From positions 62,001-126,000 of the forward strand of contig NZ_CP017560.1 of assembly GCF_001753205.1 (NCBI RefSeq): a stretch of 64,000 nucleotides of DNA. Direction: 5' to 3'. This DNA is from Sporosarcina ureilytica (GTDB lineage Bacteria; Bacillota; Bacilli; Bacillales_A; Planococcaceae). A program made the translations under genes and the position numbers. Positions 25,847 through 34,656 of the stretch are shown here, in pieces (position 1 is the stretch's first letter; each line of letters opens with the position of its first letter). The notes under the pieces are model-generated. The model was given only the letters and a program-made list of their open reading frames with translations. It was not told the DNA's origin and did no database searches.

Positions 25847-26854
25847 CTATTTTCCTTTATTGTTTTCGCTTGGTGAGTCGTTCTTTTTTTGAGAATCCGA
25901 ATTTTTTTCCTTCTGTTTAGAAGAAGGATTTTCATTAACCTTCCCACGGTTTTTATTCGATGCGTTTGAATCCCGCTGAGATTCTTTAACAGGGGCAGGT
26001 TTAGGTTTCAGCTCTCGATTTTCAAGCTGTTCTTCCCGCTTCTGCTCTCCTCGATTTTCTCCCTGATCCAACTTTTCGTTGTTTTTCTGGGCAGGAGGAG
26101 CAGATGGACCGGAGTCTTTATTAAATTGTCCCTCATTCTCTTTTTCATTCGCAGGCACTGTCGGAACCACTTTCTGGGAATCATTTATAGTTGAAGGCAG
26201 ATTTTTTCCCTTCGCCGGTACTTCTTCATTCATCTTCTTAAGTTCATGGATAGAGATTTTCTGTTCATTCGCGGTTTTTCTCTCTTTTTCCGTGCTTTTA
26301 GAAATACGCCAATCAAACTCTTCATATTCGCCCCGTACATTGTGTACAGCATCTCCGACTATCTCTTGAACCTTACCCGCATTTTTTGAATCTGAAAATA
26401 CAGTTGTTATCATTACTTGTTTGTTGCTGTCTCTGGTTATCGTATCCTTTATTATAGAATCTAAAACAGCTTCAAGTTTCTGACCTTTCCACTTCGTTAA
26501 GTAATAGTTAGATTCGGTTGTTTCCTTCAAATCCCGCACAGCAATTACTTTTCCATTCCGATTGACCTCCAGCTCCACGGCTGTATCAGTTTCAAGTTGG
26601 ACATATGCCATCACTTGATTATTTTTGGTAAACAAAGTTGCACTAATAAATAAAAGAAGCATAGCTGCAGCAATAGCCGGTCCAATAAATCGGAATTTCG
26701 CTTTTTCTCTAAAAGGAACAAGTTGGAAGTTAGTTTCATCACCGATATCCGGTGTTTTACCAATTGGAATCCCTCTTAGGAACTCTCCCTCACTCGTGAG
26801 AAATATCATATATTTTTTTTTCTTTTCGCAAACAATGCCTTTATAAGTTCGCAT
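25847..26854 (-). CDS. rsgI: Anti-sigma-I factor RsgI
   Basis: A single-pass membrane anti-sigma factor of 335 residues. The cytoplasmic N-terminal RsgI_N domain (KGIVCEKKKKYMIFLTSEGEF) binds SigI; one helix follows near residue 58 (AIAAAMLLLFISATLF), then the periplasmic RsgI middle domain (AYVQLETDTAVELEVNRNGKV). The last 140 residues are a low-complexity Pro/Asn/Glu/Lys tail instead of a carbohydrate-binding or catalytic sensor. The ATG overlaps the sigI stop by one base (TGATG); a GTG one codon earlier is equally possible. Confidence 0.92.
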   Translation of the reverse strand: MRTYKGIVCEKKKKYMIFLTSEGEFLRGIPIGKTPDIGDETNFQLVPFREKAKFRFIGPAIAAAMLLLFISATLFTKNNQVMAYVQLETDTAVELEVNRNGKVIAVRDLKETTESNYYLTKWKGQKLEAVLDSIIKDTITRDSNKQVMITTVFSDSKNAGKVQEIVGDAVHNVRGEYEEFDWRISKSTEKERKTANEQKISIHELKKMNEEVPAKGKNLPSTINDSQKVVPTVPANEKENEGQFNKDSGPSAPPAQKNNEKLDQGENRGEQKREEQLENRELKPKPAPVKESQRDSNASNKNRGKVNENPSSKQKEKNSDSQKKNDSPSENNKGK

Positions 26855-27603
26855 CACATGAATTCCCCTTTTAGATATTCCTTTATATACACGAAATTGC
26901 TGTTTATCAGTAATGTGACAGCGATGATATATTTCCTTTGTCGTTCAATCGTCTTTCTAGAAACTTCGACAAGTTCTTCTAACTCTTTCATCGGCAATCT
27001 TTTACGTTCCATAAGATATGTATAAAACTCGGGTGTTGTCGCTATAATTTGTGCAATTTGAAAAGCTGTCTTTCTTGAATCGGCATGTTTCGGAGATGAT
27101 TTCACAAGATCTTGGAAAGACATGTTAAATTTTTTGAGGAGCTGATTGTATTCCATTATTTCCTCGCGCCGTTTCAATGCTTGCTGCTCTTTAGAATAAG
27201 ACGTTATCGATATTTGATTAAATAGGTAATGCTCTAACTCTTTATCTTCATCGCCATCTTTTACTAAATTTACCGCATCATTTCTTGCTGATTCTTTTCG
27301 GATATAATCAATCAATCTTCTTTTTATAATCAAATGAGAAAAAGTTGTTAATGATGAATTCTCTTTTAAGTTATAATTTAATATTGCCTCATAAAAACCA
27401 CTCATCGCTACACTAAACTCATCGTCATGCTCATCAATGAATCTTTTGCAAACGAATGAAGCCGTTTTTTTCATGAACGGAGTGTACGCGATGAGAAGGT
27501 CGTTCATTACCTTCTCATCGCCATTCTTTGCCTTTAATACTAGCTCATCTACTGCCGTATTAGACTTTATATTGAAAAACCCTTGTACAATAGATAAAAG
27601 CAT
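26854..27603 (-). CDS. sigI: RNA polymerase sigma factor SigI
   Basis: A 249-residue sigma-70 family factor. Region 2 is visible as DELVLKAKNGDEKVMNDLLIAYTPFMKKTASFVCKRF through FSHLIIKRRLIDYIRKESAR; region 4 is SigI-type (MKELEELVEVSRKTIERQRKYIIAV). SigI controls heat and envelope-stress genes in Bacillus and polysaccharide-responsive genes in Clostridium. ATG 27603 has GGAGGGG 7 nt upstream. It is translationally coupled to rsgI. Confidence 0.94.
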   Translation of the reverse strand: MLLSIVQGFFNIKSNTAVDELVLKAKNGDEKVMNDLLIAYTPFMKKTASFVCKRFIDEHDDEFSVAMSGFYEAILNYNLKENSSLTTFSHLIIKRRLIDYIRKESARNDAVNLVKDGDEDKELEHYLFNQISITSYSKEQQALKRREEIMEYNQLLKKFNMSFQDLVKSSPKHADSRKTAFQIAQIIATTPEFYTYLMERKRLPMKELEELVEVSRKTIERQRKYIIAVTLLINSNFVYIKEYLKGEFM

Positions 27604-27678
27604 GAGTACCCCTCCGTTTCCATTTAATCCGAATGCAATTGATTTTAATAGATGCACCGGAAAATGAAAAGCAGTTGA

Positions 27679-28371
27679 TTAGTTATTATTGTCCTTTTTG
27701 TCTTGCTTTTGTTGTTTTCTTTCTTCTTTTAATGCTTCACGCTCTGCTTTTTGAGCCTTTTTTAATTCCTGTCTTATTTCTCTATGCTGTGCATTTAGCT
27801 GAGCTTGCGGTGCTCTATTAGCTTGTGCGGCAGGTTGTTTTGTAACTTCCTCTTTTTCTTCAACTTGTTCAGGAGTTTCTGTATCAACCGGTTCCTTCAC
27901 TTCAGGCTGTTCTGGCTCTTCAGGGGTTCCATTAGCTACCTGCTTGCTTTCCCACTTTTCAATTGAACGCTCCATGTTTTTTTGAATTGCTGCTTTCGCT
28001 GTTGGATTTGATACTTGATTGTAAGCTTTTTCAAGTGCAGCTAGATTGCCAGCTGTATAACCTTCAGGAATTTCCGGTAAGTTGTTTTCTTCTGTATCCA
28101 CATCCTGTTGAGTGCCTTCTTCATTCTCATTTGCCTCTTCAGAACTTTGCTCATCAGAATCAGTATTCTCTTCGTCTACTACCACGTCATCGTTTTCCAC
28201 TACCGTATCCTCTGCCACTTCCGTTGACTCATCCGCTGGTGTCACTTCTTCTTCTAGTAATTGACTAAGACTAATCGGCTCTTTTTCGTCCGCCCATGCA
28301 TAACTAGTCCCAGTTATTGTAAGTCCCGCAATTAGTAATGCTGCTCCAGTTTGCTTCCATTTCTTATACAT
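27679..28371 (-). CDS. Secreted acidic protein upstream of sigI, DUF5667-like
   Basis: A 230-residue exported protein. A signal peptide (MYKKWKQTGAALLIAGLTITGTSYAWADE) is followed by a long Glu/Asp/Thr-rich region. A short conserved core, NLAALEKAYNQVSNPTAKAA and the following helix, resembles DUF5667 proteins. The C-terminal 45 residues are a Lys/Gln/Glu helix, probably coiled coil. It lies 75 nt upstream of sigI in the same direction, behind a SigI-like promoter, so it may be part of the SigI response. Function unknown. Confidence 0.7.
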   Translation of the reverse strand: MYKKWKQTGAALLIAGLTITGTSYAWADEKEPISLSQLLEEEVTPADESTEVAEDTVVENDDVVVDEENTDSDEQSSEEANENEEGTQQDVDTEENNLPEIPEGYTAGNLAALEKAYNQVSNPTAKAAIQKNMERSIEKWESKQVANGTPEEPEQPEVKEPVDTETPEQVEEKEEVTKQPAAQANRAPQAQLNAQHREIRQELKKAQKAEREALKEERKQQKQDKKDNNN

Positions 28372-28424
28372 AATCCATTCACCTCATTATTTTTTTACCC
28401 TAATTAATTTGGGTATACCAGTTA

Positions 28425-28453
28425 TTCGAACAGTTATTGCTTTTTGTGGGGGT
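28425..28453 (-). promoter_or_regulatory. SigI-like promoter
   Basis: On the minus strand GACCCCC (ACCCCC at 28453-28448) is followed by A-rich sequence and CGAA (28428-28425), the two elements described for SigI promoters. The gap between ACCCCC and CGAA is 19 bp, slightly long for the consensus as I recall it. It is about 55 nt upstream of the secreted-protein gene and would make the operon autoregulatory. Confidence 0.55.
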
Positions 28454-28757
28454 CGATAAAAACTTTTTTAACTCTACAAAAATCTGAAGCACCTCTACTT
28501 CATTTTCCTCTACTTTTTCCTCATGCAAAATGCTTTCGCCTGCATTTATCATCATTAATTGGTATGGCAGGAATTTTAAAATTGAATCAGCAAAACCTCT
28601 GTTTTGTCAGCACTTCTTAGACAACGCAGAGATTTTCTTTTAATTTCATTAATTGATTCACAATCGATTCATTAATTTCCCCAAAACTGCTGTTGATTTT
28701 CTTCAAATTCCATATTCTTTCGAATTAATACAGCTAAACACTTTGTAAAATACAAAT
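28454..28757. other. Intergenic region without convincing gene
   Basis: AT-rich spacer. A short minus-strand frame near 28735-28615 reads KKINSSFGEINESIVNQL and similar, but has no RBS and is probably chance or debris. No RNA element was recognised. Confidence 0.4.
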
Positions 28758-28790
28758 AAGGAGCTTATCGCACTTTACGACAAGCTCCTT
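28758..28790 (-). terminator. Terminator after the BASS symporter gene
   Basis: Stem AAGGAGCTTaTCG / CGAcAAGCTCCTT with a seven-base loop; the minus-strand side ends in AT-rich sequence. Confidence 0.75.
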
Positions 28791-28816
28791 CATTAGACAT
28801 TTCTCTTCTTCTAATT

Positions 28817-29749
28817 TTATTCCTTATCCGATTTTTTACTCCACCATGTGGCAAGCAACGAGCCTGAAATATTATGCCAAACGCTGAAGATTGCACTTGG
28901 TACTGCTGCGAGCGGTGAAAAGTGAGCTGTTGCCAATGCTGCCCCAAGTCCAGAGTTCTGCATCCCAACTTCTATAGAAATTGCCTTTTGATCAGAATAA
29001 TCTAACTTCAGTAGTCGAGCGAGCCAATAGCCTACTAAATAACCAAGCATATTATGTAAAATAACAACAAGTAAAATCAAAAGGCCAATTTCAGCAATCT
29101 TTTGCTGACTTCCGCTAACAACTGCTGCTACAATCGCAACGATTGCAACCACCGAAACGAGCGGCATTGCTTTTACACTTTTCTCAACTTGCTTTTTGAA
29201 TAGCATTTTTGCAATAATTCCAAGCGCAATCGGAACAACTACAATTTTAACAACTGACAAAAACATATCGCCTGCGGAAACTGGTAACCATCTGCTTGCC
29301 AACAATAAAATCAATGCGGGTGTAACAATCGGTGCTAATAAAGTAGTAACAGATGTAATCGCTACAGATAATGCGACATTTCCTCTCGCCAGGAAAGTCA
29401 TGACGTTTGAAGATGTTCCACCCGGACAACAACCAACAAGAATCACACCCGCAGCAACCTCCGGAGGCAGCCTAAGTCCAACCGCAAGTAAAAAAGCAAT
29501 AAGCGGCATAATTGTAAACTGTCCAAGTACACCGATAAACACTTTTTTAGGTTGTTTAAACACTTCCCCAAAATCATCTACTGATAGGGTCATCCCCATT
29601 CCAAACATAATAACACCAAGTAATATAGATATGTATTGCCCAATCCATGTAAAGCTCTCGGGCATAAAAAATGCCAGTCCTGCGAATAACAATACCCATA
29701 TTGCGAAAGTATTGCCTGCAAACTGACTAATTCTTTCCAATGTCTTCAT
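28817..29749 (-). CDS. Bile acid:sodium symporter (BASS) family transporter
   Basis: A 310-residue membrane protein with about ten helices. GVILVGCCPGGTSSNVMTFLARGN and SIEVGMQNSGLGAALATAHF are the two conserved crossover regions that form the sodium and substrate sites (YocS/ASBT fold). Bacterial members take up pantoate, keto acids or similar anions; the substrate here is unknown. ATG 29749 has GAGGAG 8 nt upstream. Monocistronic. Confidence 0.9.
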   Translation of the reverse strand: MKTLERISQFAGNTFAIWVLLFAGLAFFMPESFTWIGQYISILLGVIMFGMGMTLSVDDFGEVFKQPKKVFIGVLGQFTIMPLIAFLLAVGLRLPPEVAAGVILVGCCPGGTSSNVMTFLARGNVALSVAITSVTTLLAPIVTPALILLLASRWLPVSAGDMFLSVVKIVVVPIALGIIAKMLFKKQVEKSVKAMPLVSVVAIVAIVAAVVSGSQQKIAEIGLLILLVVILHNMLGYLVGYWLARLLKLDYSDQKAISIEVGMQNSGLGAALATAHFSPLAAVPSAIFSVWHNISGSLLATWWSKKSDKE

Positions 29750-29886
29750 TTCTTTCACTCCTCGATATTTATAGAATACTACTATACATGCTTTTTCAAA
29801 ATTTGCAATAACTCAAAATACAAAGTTATGACTTCTAGTATTCTGTTCCCAGAAAGCTAAGATAAATTCGATGAAAATAAATGGTT

Positions 29887-29919
29887 CAAAAAAGAGAAGA
29901 ATCCGATGAATTCTTCTCT
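29887..29919 (-). terminator. Terminator downstream of the truncated membrane gene
   Basis: AGAGAAGAAT / ATTCTTCTCT with a seven-base loop, followed on the minus strand by six Ts. Its position just past 30007 supports the view that a real gene once ended there. Confidence 0.8.
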
Positions 29920-30006
29920 GTCGTTCGATTCGGAATAACACATCGTCATTTGTAATTTCTTTTCGATAATTGGTAGAAAACTTTAAGTGTGGCTCGTTTA
30001 TCCCTG

Positions 30007-30276
30007 TTATTTCCATGAATCAGAAAATCCGATAACGATCATTAAAAGTAAAGCGCATGTTGGAAATACGATTAACATTCTAGCAACCACTTCACCTGTC
30101 ACAAACTCCCCAGAAAATACGAGTACCCAATGGACAACGACAAAAATTATTCCGAAAAGCAGGACACTTAATAAGACAGACTGCGGCTTCAACATCAAAC
30201 CGCCCACAATAAATGGCAATGCACAAAGTAAAGCGAGAATTAGATAACTAATGTCTGATAAACTACCGGCAAATAA
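30007..30276 (-). pseudogene. 5'-truncated small membrane protein gene
   Basis: An 89-codon open frame (LFAGSLSDISYLILALLCALPF ... VVHWVLVFSGEFVTGEVVAR ... GFSDSWK) with three hydrophobic helices and a terminator downstream. It lacks any start codon with an RBS at its 5' end: the frame is closed by TGA at 30279-30277, exactly where a palindromic repeat begins. The simplest reading is that insertion or decay at the repeat removed the start. A TTG at 30219 could still start a 70-residue product. Family not recognised. Confidence 0.5.
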
Positions 30277-30280
30277 TCAC

Positions 30281-30358
30281 GAATATTGAAAGATTCACGG
30301 TTGTTCCAAATTAACACGTTTGTTTAAGTGACTGTGTCACCTTAAATGACTGGCACCT
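30281..30358. repeat. Small dispersed repeat, copy A
   Basis: Contains GATTCACGGTTGTTCC, TTAACACGTTTGTTT and GTGACTGTGTCACC, matching copy B at 33320-33373 with scattered changes, followed by AAATGACTGGCACC, also seen at 40566. Lies between the truncated membrane gene and serA. Confidence 0.65.
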
Positions 30359-30492
30359 AACCAACTGTGCACGCAATCAAAAAATTTTCGTTTCTTTCTG
30401 AAGAATAAGTGTTAATATAGAAAACAAATACGATTGGAGGAATACTTCTTAGTTGCCGTTATAGCCCTTTACATAAACGAGGAGGAATACAT

Positions 30493-32085
30493 ATGTTTAA
30501 AGTTTTAGTGTCAGATCCGATTAGTGATTTTGGATTACAACAGTTAATGGATGCTGATGATGTAGAAGTGATTAAGCAGACAGGATTAAGTGAAGCGGAA
30601 CTTATTTCGATAATCGGTGAATTTGATGCGCTGCTTGTCCGTTCTCAGACGACAGTAACCGAACGTATTATGGAAGCCGGCGTTAAATTGAAAGTAATCG
30701 GTCGTGCGGGAGTCGGCGTTGACAACATTGATTTAGAAGCCGCAACAAACCGAGGAATTATTGTTATTAACGCACCTGATGGGAACACGATTACTACGTG
30801 TGAACACACATTTGCGATGATGATGGCATTAGCAAGGCATATTCCACAAGCATACGCGAAAACAGTTAATGGACAGTGGGATCGTAAATCATTTCTTGGT
30901 GTGGAATTACGAAACAAGAAACTTGGTGTGTTTGGACTAGGTCGTATTGGAATTGAAGTTTCTAAACGGGCAATCGCATTTGGCATGACGGTTCTCGGTT
31001 ATGACCCTTTCATGCCGGAAGAACGTGCGAAGCAACTAGGTATTCAACTGACCACCCTAGACGAAATCGTGCGTGCAGCAGATTTTATGACTGTTCATAC
31101 GCCGCTTACAAATGAAACCCATCATATGATCGGCAAACCACAATTCGAAGTGATGAAACCAGGAATGCGAATTATTAATTGTGCTCGCGGAGGTATCATT
31201 GACGAATTGGCCCTCATCGAAGCACTTGATGAAGGAATTGTAGCAGGAGCTGCCTTTGATGTGTTTGAAAATGAGCCGCCAGCGCCAGATCATCCTTTCT
31301 TTTCACATCCAAAGATGATTGTCACACCACACTTAGGTGCATCCACTATGGAGGCACAAGAAAATGTAGCGATTGACGTGTCCGAGCAAGTCATGCATAT
31401 TTTACGCAATGAACCATTCAAAAATGCAGTGAATATGCCTTCTATTCCGCTCGAGTTACTAAATCGACTGCAACCATACTTCAAATTGTGTGAACATCTA
31501 GGAAATTCACTTGCGCAGATGACTGACGGTGCAGTACGTGAAATTACAATCGAATGTGCAGGCGAATTGGCTGATTTAGATACCACTCCATTGAGTCCGT
31601 ATGTGCTTAAAGGTGTTCTAACGCATCATCTCGGTGCAGAACAAGTAAATATCGTGAATGCGCTCCACCTGGCTAAGCAGCGCGACATTCAACTTGTCTT
31701 CAAGAAGTCGCTTTTCTCACAAATTTCTTCTAGCAAGATTACGATTCGTTTAAAAACTACAGAAGAAGAACGCTGGGTGACTGGTTCTTCAGTTACTGGC
31801 ATAGGAGATCGACTGATTAAAATTGGACCTTATCCTGTAGATCTCTCTCCACAGGGTCATTTATTGTTAATTTCGCAGCAAGACGAGCCGGGAATCATTG
31901 GCCAGGTTGGAATGGTACTCGGTGCTAACGGGATTAATATCGCTAGTATGCAAGTAGGGCGCCAAGAAGTCGGCGGTTCTGCGGTAATGATTTTAGAGAT
32001 CGATCATCAAGCATCTAAAACCGTCATTGAGGAATTGAAAGCAATTCCAGATATCAAAAGAGTTCGTGAAGTTAATTTCGACTGA
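30493..32085 (+). CDS. serA: D-3-phosphoglycerate dehydrogenase
   Basis: A 530-residue enzyme for the first step of serine synthesis (3-phosphoglycerate to 3-phosphohydroxypyruvate, NAD-linked). Visible are AGVGVDNIDLEAATNRG, the NAD loop GVFGLGRIGIEVSKRA, INCARGGIIDE with the catalytic Arg, the His of TPHLGAST, an intervening ASB domain, and a C-terminal ACT domain (LLISQQDEPGIIGQVGMVLG) that usually senses serine. GAGGAGG lies just upstream. It is followed after 30 nt by serC. Confidence 0.96.
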   Translation: MFKVLVSDPISDFGLQQLMDADDVEVIKQTGLSEAELISIIGEFDALLVRSQTTVTERIMEAGVKLKVIGRAGVGVDNIDLEAATNRGIIVINAPDGNTITTCEHTFAMMMALARHIPQAYAKTVNGQWDRKSFLGVELRNKKLGVFGLGRIGIEVSKRAIAFGMTVLGYDPFMPEERAKQLGIQLTTLDEIVRAADFMTVHTPLTNETHHMIGKPQFEVMKPGMRIINCARGGIIDELALIEALDEGIVAGAAFDVFENEPPAPDHPFFSHPKMIVTPHLGASTMEAQENVAIDVSEQVMHILRNEPFKNAVNMPSIPLELLNRLQPYFKLCEHLGNSLAQMTDGAVREITIECAGELADLDTTPLSPYVLKGVLTHHLGAEQVNIVNALHLAKQRDIQLVFKKSLFSQISSSKITIRLKTTEEERWVTGSSVTGIGDRLIKIGPYPVDLSPQGHLLLISQQDEPGIIGQVGMVLGANGINIASMQVGRQEVGGSAVMILEIDHQASKTVIEELKAIPDIKRVREVNFD

Positions 32086-32115
32086 AATAAAAACAGGACA
32101 TGAGGAGTGGTTTTT

Positions 32116-33213
32116 TTGAAACAAAGTATTCGAACTGTCTATAATTTTAACGCTGGCCCATCCGCACTACCGTTGCCAGTTTTAGAAAAAGCACAACAAG
32201 AGCTAATCAACTTTCGTGGTACTGGCATGTCGATTATGGAACTTAGTCATCGCAGTAAAGCTTATGATGATGTACATAATGATGCGATTGCACGTTTAAG
32301 AAAACTATATTCGATTCCTGAAAACTATGAAGTGCTTTTCCTACAAGGCGGGGCAAGTCTTCAGTTTTCCATGATTCCCATGAACTTTTTAAAGCCTTCA
32401 CAAAAAGCGGGCTATCTAATGACGGGTGTTTGGGCGGAAAAAGCATTTGATGAAGCGAAATTATTCGGGGAACCTTATGAGATTGCTAGTACGAAAGAGC
32501 GTAACCATAACTCAATCCCAAATAGTAAAGACCTACAGTATAACGAAAATGACGCTTATGTCCACCTAACATCTAATAACACCATTTACGGGACCCAGTG
32601 GAAAGAGTTCCCGAACACAGGAAATGTTCCACTCGTTGCGGATATGTCCAGTGACATTATGTCTAAACCAATTGACGTGAGTAAATTTGGGCTTATTTAC
32701 GCTGGGGCACAAAAGAACCTTGGACCATCAGGAGTAACAGTGGTCATTATTCGTAAAGATTTGCTCGAGAAAGCAAATCAAGAAATACCAACGATGTTAA
32801 AGTATAATACGCACGCAAAAAGCAATTCACTTTATCATACACCGCCAACTTTCGGCATCTATATGCTCGGTGAAGTGCTCCGTTGGATAGAAGATTTAGG
32901 TGGATTAGAAGTAGTGGCTAAACAAAACGAAACAAAGGCTAAGTATATTTATGATGTGATTGATGGCAGTAACGGCTTCTATTTAGGGCATGCAGAGCCT
33001 GCTAGTCGCTCTTACATGAATATTACGTTCCGACTTGCCGATGAGGAGCTGGAAAAGAAATTCTTAGCGGAAGCACAGGAAGCAGGTTTTGTCGGTTTAA
33101 ATGGACACCGTTCTGTTGGTGGATGCCGCGCATCCGCTTATAACTCCGTCCCTGTAGAAGCATGTATTGCACTAAGTGAGTTTATGACTCGATTCCAAGA
33201 GAACAACAGTTAA
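32116..33213 (+). CDS. serC: Phosphoserine aminotransferase
   Basis: A 365-residue PLP enzyme making 3-phosphoserine from phosphohydroxypyruvate and glutamate. YNFNAGPSALPLPVL opens the family pattern; the PLP lysine is in GLIYAGAQKNLGPSG, and the end GLNGHRSVGGCRASAYNSVP is characteristic. The TTG at 32116 has GGAG nine bases upstream; GTG 32107 is too close to it. It forms an operon with serA. The third gene, serB, is not present here. Confidence 0.95.
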   Translation: MKQSIRTVYNFNAGPSALPLPVLEKAQQELINFRGTGMSIMELSHRSKAYDDVHNDAIARLRKLYSIPENYEVLFLQGGASLQFSMIPMNFLKPSQKAGYLMTGVWAEKAFDEAKLFGEPYEIASTKERNHNSIPNSKDLQYNENDAYVHLTSNNTIYGTQWKEFPNTGNVPLVADMSSDIMSKPIDVSKFGLIYAGAQKNLGPSGVTVVIIRKDLLEKANQEIPTMLKYNTHAKSNSLYHTPPTFGIYMLGEVLRWIEDLGGLEVVAKQNETKAKYIYDVIDGSNGFYLGHAEPASRSYMNITFRLADEELEKKFLAEAQEAGFVGLNGHRSVGGCRASAYNSVPVEACIALSEFMTRFQENNS

Positions 33214-33242
33214 ACTGCACCACGTTTGTTTTGAATAAAGTA

Positions 33243-33287
33243 AAAACGGATTAAACATTGGGGAATCTCACATGTTTAATCCGTTTA
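33243..33287. terminator. Terminator after serC
   Basis: 15-bp stem AAACGGATTAAACAT / ATGTTTAATCCGTTT with flanking A and T runs. Confidence 0.85.
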
Positions 33288-33291
33288 AATA

Positions 33292-33373
33292 GGTGCCAGT
33301 CACCCAAACATTCATGAAAGTTTAAACATTCACGATTGTTGCGATTAACATATTTGTTTCGGCGACTGGCACC
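33292..33373. repeat. Small palindromic dispersed repeat, copy B
   Basis: About 82 bp bounded by inverted ends GGTGCCAGTCaCC (33292-33304) and GGcGACTGGCACC (33361-33373). The interior has TTCATGAAAGTTTAAACA and TTCACGATTGTTGCG. Shares long stretches with copy A and with the palindrome at 37284. Its right end is read through as the C-terminus of the DsbA-like protein. Confidence 0.75.
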
Positions 33374-34289
33374 GAATATATTTTTCACCAAGAATGCTGT
33401 CCGCTGTATAAGTATCTTGAGGCAATTGCTGCTGAATAAATGCATCTATTTCATTTTGTTCAATGGAGTAATATGCTTCAATTTCACGTGAGAACAATAA
33501 TTTCTCTCGTTGCAGTAATGTTTCTAAATTAGAAAGCTGTTCCGCGCGTAACGTTTCATTCGGCAATAACTTTTGGAGTGCATTCGTATAGTCTTCTAGT
33601 GTACGCGCACCAACGATTCGCACACCTTGTTGTTCTTCATTTACCATGACAATTGTCGGGAAGCCGCGGACGCCTAACTGACGGACGAGTTGAAAATCTT
33701 CTTGTAATGAAGTGTTTGCTTCCGGAAGCTTTGACTCCTGTACAATTTCTTCTCCGTTTAGACCGATTTGGTTGACGAGTTTAATTAAAGTTTCATCTTG
33801 TGCAATGTTTTGATTAAAAGCGAAAAGTTCCTCTCGTGCACGACGTAAAAATGGATTGGCTAACGCTGGATTCTTTTCTTGAATGACTTTGTATACGCGA
33901 GATGGGATAAATGACGATTCGATTGGATTGTCGTACCAAACCGTTCCGTCAATCGGCATACGTGAATGTTCACCAACTTCTCTCCAGTGTCCCGCAACAT
34001 CTGCAGGACTAGAAATGCCGTTGCTTACGTCTGCAAACCCTTCCCACTTTTCAAGCAATCCTCCCATGACTGTATGCATATTGAAATATTGACTGTACTG
34101 ATCTACAAACTTACGAAGAACTGGTTCTAATGCCCAACAATGAGAACAGATTGGATCCGTTACATAGTAAAGCTCAATTGTTTTTTTCTGTGCTGATAAA
34201 TCGATAAACTCCATTGCGTCCGCATTTTCACCAGCCGGACCACAAATTCCCGTTTCCATATCACACATCATATTATTTTTCTGATTCAT
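33345..34289 (-). CDS. DsbA-family thiol oxidoreductase (YjbH/SpxH- or FrnE-like)
   Basis: A 314-residue cytoplasmic thioredoxin-fold protein. The CxxC site is DPICSHCWALEPVLRKF near residue 45, with a helical insertion and the cis-proline loop GVRGFPTIVMV. A cysteine-bearing N-terminal stretch (MMCDMETGICGPAGE) is unusual. SpxH/YjbH relatives deliver Spx to ClpXP; FrnE relatives act in redox stress. The last nine codons lie inside palindromic repeat copy B, so the C-terminus (CQSPKQIC) appears to come from the repeat. A YodB-like regulator gene lies 17 nt upstream in the same operon. Confidence 0.8.
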   Translation of the reverse strand: MNQKNNMMCDMETGICGPAGENADAMEFIDLSAQKKTIELYYVTDPICSHCWALEPVLRKFVDQYSQYFNMHTVMGGLLEKWEGFADVSNGISSPADVAGHWREVGEHSRMPIDGTVWYDNPIESSFIPSRVYKVIQEKNPALANPFLRRAREELFAFNQNIAQDETLIKLVNQIGLNGEEIVQESKLPEANTSLQEDFQLVRQLGVRGFPTIVMVNEEQQGVRIVGARTLEDYTNALQKLLPNETLRAEQLSNLETLLQREKLLFSREIEAYYSIEQNEIDAFIQQQLPQDTYTADSILGEKYIRCQSPKQIC

Positions 34290-34306
34290 CGAAACGCCTC
34301 TTTTCT

Positions 34307-34633
34307 TTAAGTTTTTTCCTCAAGCTTGATATGTTGTTGTGCCCATTCATGAACTGGCTGCAAGGCGTTTGCCAATTGCAGACCTTTTTCAGTCAGATGA
34401 TACGTTATGACGACGGGTGTTCCTGTTGTTACTTCCTTTTCGACCAAGCCAAACTCCATCAGTTCTGTTAATTTCAATGAAAGCGATCGCGGGGTAATAT
34501 CACTCAAATCACGTCTAATTTCAGAAAAATGCGCTGTAAACTCTGGACAATTTGACAAGTAATGAATAATAAGCCCATTCCAACGTCTTCCTAAAATCTC
34601 AAAGCATGATTCTAAGTAAGGACAAACTTCCAA
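34307..34633 (-). CDS. HxlR-family regulator, YodB-like
   Basis: A 108-residue winged-helix regulator. MEVCPYLESCFEILGRRWNGLIIHYLS closely follows the YodB pattern with the redox cysteine near residue 4; an extra Cys10 and Cys29 are present. The wing is TPVVITYHLTEKG. It would repress the operon it shares with the DsbA-like gene until electrophile or disulfide stress. Start is TTG with AGGAGG 6 nt upstream. A palindromic operator lies just before it. Confidence 0.87.
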   Translation of the reverse strand: MEVCPYLESCFEILGRRWNGLIIHYLSNCPEFTAHFSEIRRDLSDITPRSLSLKLTELMEFGLVEKEVTTGTPVVITYHLTEKGLQLANALQPVHEWAQQHIKLEEKT

Positions 34634-34656
34634 AATACCACCTCCTACAATTAATC

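Noticed and set aside
28600..28750. Minus-strand lysine-rich frame between the secreted protein and BASS genes
   Set aside because: Short, no start with RBS, and no recognisable similarity.
29813..30016. 67-codon minus-strand ORF
   Set aside because: It reads through a strong intrinsic terminator (29887-29919) and lacks an RBS, so it is probably chance.
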